A DNA stretch of 64,000 bases from NCBI GenBank assembly GCA_002104905.1, contig MCFE01000305.1, forward strand, positions 1-64,000, written 5' to 3'. The notes beneath the pieces were generated by a model, which was not told the origin of the DNA, made no database searches, and worked only from the letters and a program-made list of their open reading frames with translations. The position numbers were made by a program, and so were the translations under genes. The DNA comes from Basidiobolus meristosporus CBS 931.73. Taxonomy: Eukaryota; Basidiobolomycota; Basidiobolomycetes; Basidiobolales; Basidiobolaceae. Positions 46,574 through 57,940 of the stretch are shown one piece after another. The stretch's first letter is position 1, and every line of letters starts with the position of its first letter.

Positions 46574-47887
46574 GATTACTATGGCAACTTTGATTGCATA
46601 TAACTGTTGAAATATTAGAGAGATATATTGGAAGTGAATTGGAGAATTAGAAGATTTACATGATATTCACTTGATGTTTTATTGAGTTGCAACACAGTAT
46701 TTATACTTATTGCAGAACTACGTAAATGCAACTATTTGGTCATTATTAGGGGAGTCTCAGGAGTACATGTGCCAAGTTTCGGCGCATTTGGACAAGTTTC
46801 AGATTTTCCTAAAATTCTGTACTTCTCTAATTCCTAATAATTAGTAAATATCTTACGAACTAATTTTCATGTTGATAATCTAAGATATATCATTTCACTA
46901 AGTGCTAGTTCATAATATATTAATAATTAGGTGGACTCCTAATTATTTCAACACTCCCACTCACATAATATATTCATATACTTATGAACTTGCTGTGGTG
47001 TTGTGTATCTTGCGGTTGAAATTAAACCTGCAATCAACCATCTAACCTATTGGACTAATGTATTCTCCAATATATGTTAAGGATTGCATATTATCTGTAA
47101 TAACCAAGTATAAGTTCATACTGTTAATTACATACTTCAGATCAAACTGCTTTGAGTCTGAATTCTGATTTCATCACAAATATCTATGAATGAGTATCAT
47201 CCATTTGATCGGAGTAAAACTTTTCATATACTGATCAAATCCCGGCATAGTATGTATCATCAGAGAGCTGCGTTCTCAGGCTATCTGCTGTTTCTTATTT
47301 GAGTAAGATTGGTCAATAATTGGCAAAGTTAGGATGTGTTCTTCTCTCCAGTAGATCTGGATCATCCACAGTTCCGGTCTATAGTCTAATTCACTTAGAC
47401 TATCCTCCATATATCCATAACTGGATCTGGATAGTAACTTTCCTCATATACTCCATATATGATCTGCTGAGACCAACAATTGGTCAGCATTGTAGTGGCC
47501 TTATTCTTCACCAGTTGACCAAGTATTTCCTCTTCCGGACTAGTGCCTTCAATAGTATCTAGCTTAGCTTTTCTTCATTCCTGATCTGGGATATTGTACT
47601 CCCACTGAAGCTACGTCTTCTGGTGCTTCCTGCCTTCTAAAATTGACTCAGATAGATCATATATATCCTTCTGATCTAGGCATAACTTTCTTGGACTGAT
47701 ATTGCAGTTACGGTATTGAGATCTTCCCTTTACATCTTGATAGGCTTGATTTGGTATCACAAGATACCACAGCCTGATTGGCAGCTATTCATAGAGGTTT
47801 CATCCTAAACAGGATAGATATGGTCTCATATATACTGTTGCGCTTTAAACAGTACAACCTGATCTGGCACTTTCTAATTGCGTAAAT

Positions 47888-48133
47888 CTACCATAACAGC
47901 TCTGATAAGTCACTGTTACTTCTGATAGAATTTTCCAGCATAGAGCTCGGTTGACAGTGCAAATAGACAAGTCCATGATCTTCTGGACCCATTATAACCC
48001 TTAGGTGGGCCCTTGGTACCACTTCTCTAGCTCCAACTGTAAGTAAGTTGACTTCATTGCTCACCGTAATTGTGATGTTGCCTCTGAGTACGTAGGTTCT
48101 CTTGGACTGCTTTGCTGCTTTCCTTAGCAACAA
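47888..48133 (-). other. Possible remnant of a copia protease/pre-integrase segment in D
   Basis: The 81-codon frame has GNITITVSNEVNLLTVGA.EVVPRAHL, which resembles the beta-rich stretch after copia protease (G.G.I.L.V......L..VLYVP). It lacks the DSG box, so the assignment is weak. Other frames in D (for example 48,872-49,060) match nothing I know. Confidence 0.3.
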
Positions 48134-49542
48134 TACTCCACTATCCTTGTGTGGTAGGATAACTGGATCAAATCTAGTATGCTAGATAGTCCAAATCTGG
48201 CTTAGGTGTCACCTAACTCCATTTAGAAACTGATAACTTATTGGCGGTAGGTTTTTGTTCCATATCTGGTCTTAAAGATGCTGGTTGCTGGAATTTCCTT
48301 ATTGATCTAGATCTGGACCATGCAGGTAGCATATCCACGGTTTGTTAGATCTCCCAGAGTGTTCAGGAACCTCCTGTCTTCAAAACATATCTATTCTGAG
48401 ATGTTTCAACCAAATTGGTCATCCATTTGGATCTGGCATAACTTTTCACAGGCTTGATCAAATTTGATCAAATAAACTTCCTTAAAGAGCCATTTCTCTC
48501 AGCATCTCGGTGGCAGATATCATTTTTGCAGTTTGGCCCGTAGCTGGGAGCTGCAAGTAACTTGATCTGATCATAATAGCATGATTAACATCTGATCCAT
48601 GTTAATATAAATGATCCTTCATCACTGTATGTATGTGATATATGTACTAGCGTAGGGCAACTAGTACACTCCTTGATAGTACTTCATGCATATTCTCTAG
48701 TGTATACAGAGACTATAAGCATATACTTTGGTCAAGGTCTCCGGTAGCACTTTTCTTGATGGCGGTAGAAATTCCATGCTTCAACATATATGGATATATC
48801 TCCTCCCACTGTTCCTGATACTTGATGTAGACATGTAGCTTGTCTAATAAGTGTCTCACAGGGCCTCAGGATCATTGGTACTGGAAATAGTACCACTGAT
48901 ATATCATGCGTACCACTCCTAAGTTGGCATGTCTGAGATCACTGATCTTCGGCCAAATATATAGGTATTGTATATCATTTTGATCCTCAGAGTTTGGGCA
49001 AGCTGATCCATATATTCGTCTGCATATCCAACTCCAAACTAGGGCAGCAGGCGGCATCAAAGTATTTGCGCATCATTTCATTTCAAGTGGCTACAGACTT
49101 ATGTAAATTCACTGCAGCAATGTGGGCACTTCATTGACTGAAATAGTCTAATGTAAACCCAGGTATATGTGGATCATCAACATAGCTCCTTTATGTTGTG
49201 ATAATAAGGATCATAGCACTAATACATATATCATGTAATATGCCCCTTATTGATCTGGACTCCTTGCTGGGATTACGCATTTTCTCAAAGCTTCATCCTT
49301 CTGCAGATTTCATAATTTGAAAACTGTCCAACATGACCTCCTTGACATATGACCTTTTTCTTTGCTTAGTGTCTTCTTTAAGGGCAAAGGCCTCTTTCTC
49401 CAAAACAATATATCCCATCTAGCAGTTCTTTGCAGCGGTAGTACTTTTTCTGTCTTTTGTAACTTCAGGTAGACCAGGCAGTCTTTCTCCAGAATAAAGA
49501 CACAGCACTAGAGCAAAGTGGATAACTAAGATAAAGCAAGCT

Positions 49543-49556
49543 CGGGGCTCATAACC
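49543..49556 (-). promoter_or_regulatory. Half-tRNA-Met(i) primer-binding site of D
   Basis: Minus strand GGTTATGAGCCCCG directly after the 5' LTR. Its first 13 bases match the A1 site. Confidence 0.85.
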
Positions 49557-49910
49557 TGTTGAAATATTAGAGAGATATATTGGAAGTGAATTGGAGAATT
49601 AGAAGATTTACATGATATTCACTTGATGTTTTATTGAGTTGCAACACAGTATTTATACTTATTGCAGAACTACGTAAATGCAACTATTTGGTCATTATTA
49701 GGGGAGTCTCAGGAGTACATGTGCCAAGTTTCGGCTCATTTGGACAAGTTTCAGATTTTCCTAAAATTCTGTACTTCTCTAATTCCTAATAATTAGTAAA
49801 TATCTTACAAACTAATTTTCATGTTGATAATCTAAAATATATCATTTCACTAAGTGCTAGTTCATAATATATTAATAATTAGGTGGACTCCTAATGATTT
49901 CAACAATAAC

Positions 49911-50533
49911 TTTTGAACTGGCCAATCAAATCACGCAAAATATTCACAGGCACTGCACCTATGTCTGATCTAGGCCACTGCAAGATTGTAGCTTTGCATC
50001 ACATGTATTGCTTGCACAATCACCTAAAAACTTTGATCCTTCAGAGTTTTCATATATATGACTTCCCCAGCTGAAAAATACAAGAGAACCTCTCTTTCCA
50101 GAATCTCCACACTACAATTACAAATATAAAAGCTATAAGACTTCCCCTGCATTACTTGCACTGTTGAGTATTCTGACTTTGACTGATACTACATCAGTAA
50201 AGAGACTGCAAAGCTCACAAGAATACAATCTAAGTTCTACAAGAAAACTGCCACTTTTGTGTTGGAAAAGTCCCCTCTAACAAACCCCTTTACTTTAAAG
50301 ACACCCCTTTACACACCCCTTTAGAAACCCCTGTACTCTAAAGACACCCCTTTAGAGACCCCTTTACTCTAATGAAGCCCCTTTAGAGACTTCTGCACCA
50401 CAACCCTTTAGGTTAAAGGGGAGTTCATGATTTCTATATTAGGAAATATTTTCTCAGAGAGGAAAGTGACTCCCAAATAAGGAAAAGTTATTATAAAAGT
50501 TCATTAGCCCATTAGCTGACAGAAGATCAGATC
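49911..50533. repeat. Repeat R2, copy 2, main piece
   Basis: Collinear with about 2,835-3,530, including the CCCCTTTA array at ~50,269-50,430 and the end GACAGAAG.TCAGA. B1 follows directly. Confidence 0.75.
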
Positions 50534-50882
50534 TGTTGTAAAAATTTGTAATTCCACCTAAATATTCACCTAACTCAGTCACTTAGATCAGTACCCTCAC
50601 ATTCTAGAGAATACTGACCAAATTCCTTGTAGGGATTTACTTGGAATATTTTCACCAAAATACCAGGTACCCTGAACATGAAAATTCTTAAAGTTGTCTA
50701 AACAGCCCTAAACTTTGCACACATGTTCTTGGGACCTTCCTTAACCTATTCTATGTGCTTGTAATGCCAAGACCAGGTAAAAGTATAAATACTACTTTTA
50801 TATTCAATAAATCATTAAGTGAAAACCACATAATCTACTTGTTCTCCCAATCACTTTCAATATCTCCAAGACTCTTACAACA
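50534..50882 (+). repeat. 5' LTR of B1
   Basis: TGTTGTAAAAATTTG...CTCTTACAACA, 349 bp. AAAAGTATAAATACTAC near 50,777 is a likely TATA region. Confidence 0.93.
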
Positions 50883-50913
50883 AGTGAGAAGCACCAAGCT
50901 GTCACTCTCTGCA

Positions 50914-51785
50914 ATGTCCACTACTGCTATTGCTGGAATTTTTCCCTCTGCTGAAAAGTTGGATGGACCTAACTTCCAAGTGTGTAAGGTGAAGATGAAG
51001 ATGCTGCTACAAGAAAGAGACCTTTGGGATATTGTCATTGGAGAAGAATGCACTCCTAAAAACGTGGGAGAGGAAGCCTTAAAGTACCAGAAGAAAGAAC
51101 AAAGAGCCTTTAACTGTATTTGCTTTAATGTTAAGGACAAATTGCTAATTCAATGCTCAAGAGCAAAAACTGCAAAGAATGCCTGGATGGCATTAGAAGT
51201 CACCAACCAGTCATGTTCAGCTGCTAAGAAAATGTAGCTGAGACAAAAATTCCTTACTACAAAGAAGCAGCCAGGAGAAGAAATGAGAAATCAAATTAAC
51301 AGAATTACCCTGCTGGTAGATGAAATGGAATGTGAGGGCATGCTAATCACTGATAGGATGTGATAGTTACCATCCTGAATAGCCTGACAGATGAGTTTCA
51401 GGGCCTTGTATCAGCCCTAGAGTCCAGAACTGAAGGCTTGACCTTAAATTACGTATATGGAAGGCTCCTAGATGAAGAATTAAGAAAACCAAGTGCCAAT
51501 AAGAAGGAAGAAGAAAATGCTTTAATAAGCAATGATAACCAACAAAGGAGGTACCCAGGACCCTACAAAAGCAACAGCAACCTGTCTTGCAGCTACTGCA
51601 AAAGGAAAGGACACACATCAGACTGGTGCTTCAAAACAAAAGATAGTCAGCAGAAAAAGCCTGAATATGGAAATGCTGCAACAGCTGAAGATAGACTATT
51701 CATATCTGCACTAAATATGACTACAAACAAGGATTCTCAGATGTGGTATATTGACTCTGGAGCATCTCAACACTCTACACACTAA
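50914..51785 (+). pseudogene. B1 gag and start of protease
   Basis: The likely start ATG at 50,914 lies inside a longer frame. Blocks: LDGPNFQVCKVKMKMLLQER, TAKNAWMALE, then a TAG near 51,236 and a frameshift near 51,355. Resumes with IVTILNSLTDEFQGLVSALE, YVYGRLLDEELRK, knuckle CSYCKRKGHTSDWC (CX2CX4HX4C) and protease box WYIDSGASQH near 51,745. Here the gag-to-knuckle junction that is TAG in family A reads Leu. Confidence 0.85.
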
Positions 51786-53030
51786 AAAGAACTTTTTACC
51801 CAATATCAAGAAATTCCAATTAAGAAGGTTTTCATGGGTTACAAAAGAACACTTGATGCAGTGGGAGAAGGAACTATCCAAGTAACTCTTAGAAGCAGTG
51901 AAGGAAGCCATACACTGACCTTTAAAGAAGTACACTATGTACCAGAAATAGCCAAGAACCTCCTATTTATAAGCAAGGTCACTGTAGAAGGACTCAGTTT
52001 CATCTTTGACAATCTGGATGCAAGATCACTCATCAAAATTGTGCCCATATTGCTTTGGGTATCAGAGACCAGAATCAGTACAAGTTGACTTATATTCCAT
52101 CCTTTTTGGAAGCTAATATAAGTAACTTAAATGAAAAACCACCAATGCTTTGGCACAGGAGATTTGGGCACATCAATTTTGCTTATTTGTGCAAAATGAT
52201 CAAAGATCAGCTAATTTCTGGAGTATAAATTGATCCCCCAGCTAATTTGGAGCACTGTGAAGCCTGCATATATGGGAAACAAGCCAGACAACTGTTCAGG
52301 AGCTCTGTGTAGATCAAAACTAAGAAAAAATTAGATCTAATTCTCTCAGATCTGTGTGGACCTTTGCAAACTTTAACCTTAGGCAAGATGAAGTATTTAA
52401 TCACTTTTATTGATGATTATACAAGATACACATGGGTCTACTTCATGGAGAGAAAGGAAGAAGCTCTGTCTAAGTTCAGGGAGCTTAAAGCCATGGTGGA
52501 GAGAGCAACTGGTGAAAAAATCAAGAAAATACACTCTAACAATGGTGGAGAATATACCTCAAAGCTCTTCATCCACTTCTGCAAAATTCATAGGATAAAG
52601 CAAGAGACCAATGTACCATACTCCCCACAGTAAAACGGAGTAGCAGAGTGTGCTAACAGATCAATAATTGATATGGCAAGATCTATGATCCATGATCAAA
52701 AATTATACTATGATTTTTGGGTGGAATCAGTTGTTACTGCTGTATATCTTAAAAATAGGAGTTATAGCAGAATACTTGCTGGTTCTACTCTATTTGAAGA
52801 ATGGTATGGATACAGACCAAGTGCAGAAAATCTAAGAATATTTGGGTGTACAGCATATGCCAAAAAACTGCCCAAAAATCAGCCAAAATTTGAGCCAAAA
52901 AGTGCAAAATGCATATTTTGGACTACTGCAATGAGAGTAAAGCATACAGACTCTACAATACCAAAGCAAAGAAGCTAATCAAGTCAAGGGATGTGCCGTT
53001 TGATGAAAATTCAAAACTTTTACAAAAAAT
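51786..53030 (+). pseudogene. B1 integrase
   Basis: Zinc region RRFGHINFAYLCKM...CEACIYGKQAR (~52,160-52,290), core ILSDLCGPL, FIDDYTRYTWVYF and HSNNGGEYTS (the middle catalytic SDNGGEY has Asn for Asp), NGVAECANRS, then FWVESVVTAVYLKNR. At least five stops interrupt it. Confidence 0.85.
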
Positions 53031-54830
53031 GACATCAGATGATGACGGATTTTTGATCTCAAGTCCACCTATTGTCAGAATTGAGTCAGAGCAGAACAAT
53101 GAGAATTTTTCCTCTCCAGAGGACTCTACAACCATGGTGCAGCCAGAATCAGTACCCTGGAATATCCCAGAAGTGATCATTCCAGTATCAAATACCCAGA
53201 GATCAAATTGGACAAGGCATAGCCCAAATTACTATATCAATGAGGGTACAAACTTAGCATATGCCTATTCAGTCCATATTGATGAGCCCCAGACACTAAA
53301 AGAGTCCCTAAATAGCCCTCAGACAAAGTTTTGGAGATCTGCAATGACTGAAGAATGTCAGGCCCTGATGGAAAATCAAACTTGGGACTTAGTTGAATTA
53401 CCAATCAACCAAAAATTAATTGGATGCAGATGGATCTTCAACACAAAATGCAAGGCTGATGGTACAATTGAAAGATATAAAGCAAGACTTGTGGCCAAGG
53501 GATACTCTCAAGCAAAAGGACTTGACTATACTGAGACCTTTGGACCGGTAGCCAAGTTTAATTCCATCAGATTAATATTGGCTATTGCAGTCAATTATAA
53601 CTTGTTTATTTGCCAAATGGATGTAAAACTGCTTTTTTGAATGGAGAACTTGATGAGGACATGTATATGGACCAGCCTGATGGGTTTGTTGATCAATATA
53701 ACCCCCATCTGGTCTGCAAGATTAAAAAGTTACTATATGGTCTCAAACAATCACCAAAAGCCTGGAATTGCAATATAGATTCTTATTTGGAATCCTTGAG
53801 TCTCAAAAGGAGAAATGCTGATCATAATAAATATTATAAGCCAGATAGAGCAAATCCAGCTCTATTAGCTCTATATGTGGATGATCTTATTATAGCCACT
53901 GATAACCTAGAAACATAGGAAGAGACTAAATCCAACCTATCTAAGGAGTTCAAGATGTCCAATCTAGGAGAACTCAGTTACTATGTGGGGAATAAGTTCT
54001 CTATAGACAGAAGTACCCAGACTATTACCCTAAGCCAATCCAAGTATATTCAAGATATACTAAAGAAGTACCAAATGGAAGACTGTAAACTGGCAGCTAC
54101 CTCAATGGAGACAAACCTTAAATTGGTCAAAACTCTTCCAAATCAAGAAAGCTTGGTGCCATCTGAAAGCCCTGACTTTCCTTATCAGTATGTGATTAGC
54201 AGTGTGATATATATCATGCTTGAAACACGTCCAGATATCTCATATCCAGTGGGAGCTGTCAGCCAACATAATCAGAACTATGGATCTGATCATATTGCAG
54301 CAGTTAAGCAGATTTTTAGATACCTAAAAGGAACTGCTGATATCTGCTTAAGATACACTTATAAGGATTCAGAACAGGATCTTGTTGGATACTCTGATGC
54401 CAATTGAGACAAAATTTAGAAGACAGAAGATCCACCACAGGATACACATTTCTTTACTGTAAAGGAGCAACCAACCATAGCACTTTCCACCACAGAGGCA
54501 GAGTATATGGCAGCCTGTGAAGCTACAAATGAAACAATGTGGCTAACAAAACTTTTTACAGATTTAGGCCTATGTCAAAAAATGCCTATTACTTTATTTT
54601 AAGATAATCCAGGATGTATACAATTAGGTAGAAATCCAACTTTTCAAGCTAGAACCAAGCACATAGATATTAGATATCATTTCATATGTGAAGCTATAGA
54701 GAATAACTTAGTTAGCTTAGCTTACTGTCCTACAGATGAAATGATTGCAGACATATTTTCCAAACCATTAGCTAGAGACAAGTTTGAGTATCTTATGTCA
54801 AATTTAGGACTGGTCATTATGAGCATTTAG
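53031..54830 (+). pseudogene. B1 reverse transcriptase and RNase H
   Basis: LIGCRWIFNTKCK, ARLVAKGYSQAKGLDYTETF, a frameshift near 53,620 in the MDVKTAFLNGEL block, YGLKQSPKAW, YVDDLIIAT (~53,873), then a TAG, LGELSYYVG, QSKYIQDIL, TRPDISYPVGAVSQ. RNase H in broken frames with LSTTEAEYMAACEA (~54,480) and TKHIDIRYHF. Ends with KPLARDKFEYL before the LTR. Confidence 0.88.
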
Positions 54831-54841
54831 CTCAGTGGGAG

Positions 54842-55404
54842 TGTTGTAAAAATTTGTAATTTCACCTAAATATTCACCTAACTTAGTCACTTAGATTATT
54901 ACCATCAAATCCTAGAGAATACTGACCAAATTCCTTGTTGGGATTTACTTGGAATATTTTCACCAAAATACCAGGTACCCTGAACATGAAAATTCTCAAA
55001 GTTCTCCAAACAGCCTCAAACTTTGCACACATGTTCTTGGGACCTTCCTTAACCTATTCTATGTGCTTGTAATGCCAAGACCAGGTAAAAAGACTTGTTC
55101 CATCATTCCAGCTGATCAGAGTGCCCAATAGTGCCATAGCATGCCAGATGGTGCTTGATCATGCCTCAGAGTGCCAGATGGTGCCATACAGTGCCAATTT
55201 GAGATCAAAATTGACATGCATATGACCTTAAAATATCAGATTAATAACAAAGTATACAGCTTTCTATGGCACTATAGTCAATGGCACAATGGAATAAGTC
55301 TAAAGTGTAAATATTACTTTTACATTCAGTAAAACATTAAGTGAAAACCACATAATCCACTTGTTCTCCCAATCACTTCCAATATCTCCAAGACTCTTAC
55401 AACA
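54842..55404 (+). repeat. 3' LTR of B1, split by foldback M3
   Basis: 349 bp of B LTR plus M3. Preceded by the short purine tract CAGTGGGAG at 54,833-54,841. Confidence 0.92.
55091..55301. mobile_element. Foldback-family element M3 (211 bp) inside the B1 3' LTR
   Basis: Ends AGACTTGTTCCAT and ATGGAATAAGTCT are inverted repeats. The 5' LTR of B1 supplies the empty site, and the comparison shows a 3-bp duplication AAA (55,088-55,090, 55,302-55,304). The interior has AGTGCCA-type words like M1/M2 but is not one long palindrome. Confidence 0.88.
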
Positions 55405-55956
55405 GGTTTTGTGCTGAGCTTGAAAGAAGCTTTCTGATTGGTGAGGTTTCTTCAGGCAAAAGTAGAATCTGCTTAGCTAACTGAAATGCAGGCAGTGAAC
55501 TCATAGCTTTCACAGTAGGATTGTTTTCAATCCTTCTCACCAGGTCTTCTGGTAGTGCTCTGAGAAGGTGGGCAGATAAAGGGAGATCAGTAATAACTCC
55601 TTGGGCTTTCAGTGGCTCTCCAATTTTCTCAAGGCCACTCAAGTATTCTTTCAATGGTAGCAGCTTATACTTGCTATGAGCAAAGTTCTCCAAGTCTTTA
55701 AGTGTGTAGTCAACTTGTCTCTCTTAATATTCATCAATCAAGTAGCTCTTCAAGAGGGTCCAATTTGTCAGCAGATCATTTTTTTATATGATGAGAGCAT
55801 GATCTTATCAGTGCTGTAAGGGGGCATCTCTTCAGCCATAATGGTCTCAGATAGCTTGTGGGCTCTGCAGAAAAGCTCCCACCTCTTGATGAAAGCTTTA
55901 ACTCTAGCTCCATCAAAGAAAGGGGTTCCTTGCATTCCTGGTAAAGGTAGACCCAT
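55405..55956 (-). pseudogene. Ty3/gypsy family E gag fragment
   Basis: Frames 55,956-55,768 (GTPFFDGARVKAFIKRWELFCRAH) and 55,693-55,397 (PLKEYLSGLEKIGEPLKAQG, LLRALPEDLVRRIENN) resemble gypsy gag (F.G....F...E.......). They are separated by a frameshift. The rest of gag and pol is absent, cut at 55,404 by B1. Confidence 0.7.
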
Positions 55957-56010
55957 GGTCTTGATATTTATTCTTTCTTAAGTCTTCTAGGGGCAGTTCA
56001 GTCAAAGCCC

Positions 56011-56027
56011 CCACATTGGGTGCCAAA
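56011..56027 (-). promoter_or_regulatory. Primer-binding site region of Ty3 E
   Basis: On the minus strand the LTR end is followed by TATTTGGCACCCAATGT. The TGGCACCC word after a short spacer fits pairing with a tRNA 3' end. Confidence 0.5.
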
Positions 56028-56330
56028 TATGTGGTGGTGTAGAGGTACTCCTGGGAGAAACTATACAACTCAAGGTGTGTGAGGTGTCTGATGGGTGCAA
56101 TAACCTCTGTGTCTAAACTGCTGGTGTCTTTGTCAATATGTCACTATGGTAAAAGCTCCTGCTTCTCTAGCTTCCTAGGTGCTCCAAGTGTCTCCAAAGG
56201 CCTCTGTGTGTCTTGAGCACTACCCTGAAAAGCTCCTTGAGGGCAGGTCTGAGATGTACTGTTGAAGGCAGGTGCAATGATCAACTGCTAATCAATAAGG
56301 TAGAAGTGTTACTGATAGAAGGAAAGAGTT
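56028..56330 (-). repeat. Ty3 E 5' LTR, truncated
   Basis: Matches 5,181-5,480 closely (TGTGGTGGTGTAGAGG..., GCAGGTGCA.TGATCAAC). It breaks off at ~56,325, where ORF2 sequence begins. Confidence 0.8.
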
Positions 56331-57265
56331 TTCAAAGAAAGGCAATTTGTCTACCACAGCCTCAGCATCTTCTATTGTAGACAGAGTCCAGTTCCACTGA
56401 CAGACAAGGTATCAATGTCAAGAAATCAGCTATCACATTTTCTACAGCAAAATTTCATAATGTCAATAGGCACACCAAGAGGTTGAACACTTCTCCAATA
56501 ACAGTGCTCAAGAAAATGCACTTTTATATTGCAAGGATTTATTGCAATGACTGACAGATGATATGCTAGAGCTTGCAGTGCTAGCTGAAGACCAGGATGC
56601 ATGAGAGGTAGTGAATTAAAAATGACATAAAGCCATGGGGTCCCTGGCAAAGTCATGCAAAAAGGGTGTTACAGCAGAAGTGCTTATTGAATAGTGGATT
56701 TAAATGGAGGTACTTGTTGAGTGTGAGGCAGGGTTTAATGTTAGTGTTGGTTGTGGGGACTTGTATAGGTCAGTACAACAGGCTATCAAGTTACAACTGA
56801 AGATTCAACAGAAATGCATCAATTGGTATGCATGAAAAGTAAGGGCATTGGTCAAGTCAGGAAGTAAGGAGTGTGAAAAAGAATCAATAGCCAGTTAATG
56901 TACACAAATGTAGGTGGTGATTGAGGGTCTGGGATCAGCAAGTGAGAGAATTGGCAGCAAGCCAATCAAAGCCACATATATATTGTTGTGATGAAAATCT
57001 TTGACCAAGTTTTTTGTGAAATCTGAGGTGCAACTTTTCTAGTAGTCTTTAGACTTGTTCTGTTGGATAGTGTCACATTGAGCCATGAGTGCCAAATAAT
57101 GTTGTAGTGTGCCAGAGAGGCCAAGTGAGCCTATATGGCTCAATGTGGCACTATCCAACAGAACAAGTTTTTTGCACAGTATTCTCAAGGTCCCAATACC
57201 TCTTTGTTGTGGGATGCAAATCTTGTGACAGCTTTTGACAGGTTGATGACAATTATTTTTCACAA
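56331..57265 (+). pseudogene. Plavaka-associated ORF2 C-part (split by M4)
   Basis: Plus strand: EDQDA near 56,590, HKAMGSLAKSCKKG, VTAEVLIE and SVGCGDLYRSVQQAIKLQLK near 56,740-56,800, then SGSKECEKES and GLGSASERIGS. The same C-terminal order is in P2, P3 and 43,451-45,340. Stops interrupt it. Confidence 0.65.
57051..57170. mobile_element. Mini foldback element M4, 120 bp
   Basis: AGACTTGTTCTGTTGGATAG at the left pairs with CTATCCAACAGAACAAG at the right. GGCTCAATGTGGCA pairs with TGTCACATTGAGCC. Flanked by TTT on both sides (57,048-57,050, 57,171-57,173). It is an internally deleted M1/M2 relative. Confidence 0.88.
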
Positions 57266-57940
57266 GGGTCCTGGCAAAACAAACTTGTGTGCAGAGCTTG
57301 GGGCTACTTAGATATCTTATTCACTTCTAATGTTCTGAGTATCTGATACTATGGTGGAAATATTCATATAATTCCAGTATGGTATTAGGCAGAGTTCTCT
57401 AAGATCTGTAGACTGATCTAAGTGAACAAGTTAGATGAGTAATCAGGTGTATTTTCAGAACTTACAACAAAAAAAACAATTGGTAGACTGCATGGAGCTA
57501 AAGATGGGGATCCTTGTTATGGCTACATGCACTAGCATTACCTCTTGCAAAGCACTCAACACATTAAGCCGCAATCCATAATAGCAGGGCCTCAGAAGTA
57601 TATTTAGCAAAAACTGAGCAACCCAACCTTTCTTTTGGTAAGCTTGATTGGCTAACTGGTATGTTGGGAATGGAGCACCATCCATTACCAAAGAAGAGAA
57701 TTTGACAGGAAGAATTTTGACAAGCTCTATATAATATAACAGGGTTTAGTTTAGCTAACCAAGGCTAGTGTTTTCAAAAGTCCTATTAGTAGAAGATTTC
57801 AGAATATCAAAAGTCTGACCAAGTAAAGAAACTCATGTTAAAGAGCACAATGTTGATAGTTCTGGTGCTGGTGCTATTGGTTCAATAAGCCTAGGGTAAA
57901 TAGGTAAATGTTGTGACCCTTATAAGAGTTGTTGCATCCA
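57266..57940. other. Unassigned stretch, one short minus-strand frame
   Basis: Only 57,691-57,455 (78 codons; PFPTYQLANQAYQKKGWVAQ, LLRPCYYGLRLNVLSALQEV on the minus strand) looks protein-like by composition. I do not recognise it, and no second copy is in the window. Confidence 0.3.

Larger units (their letters stand above)
46605..49905 (-). mobile_element. Element D: short LTR retrotransposon without intact genes
   Basis: 3,301 bp. Two 349-bp LTRs (46,605-46,953 and 49,557-49,905) differ at about four positions. Perfect 5-bp target duplication ATAAC (46,600-46,604 and 49,906-49,910). The 2.6-kb interior has a primer site, a leader, a GAGTGGGAG purine tract, and no gag, integrase or RT that I can recognise. 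LTR ends (TGTTGAAAT / CAACA) and primer site are like family A. Likely non-autonomous, mobilised in trans. Confidence 0.9.
50534..55404 (+). mobile_element. Copia element B1 with both LTRs
   Basis: 5' LTR 50,534-50,882 (349 bp) and 3' LTR 54,842-55,404 (349 bp plus the 211-bp M3 insertion and its 3-bp duplication). Gene order gag, protease, integrase, RT, RNase H (Ty1/copia). Flanks AGATC and GGTTT do not match, so one end was probably rearranged: the left flank is R2, the right flank is a Ty3 E gag. Many stops and frameshifts. Confidence 0.92.

Noticed and set aside
46605-49905. Element D as a host gene cluster with several short frames
   Set aside because: Near-identical LTRs, a target duplication, a primer site and a purine tract define an LTR element; the frames are short and unlike known host genes.
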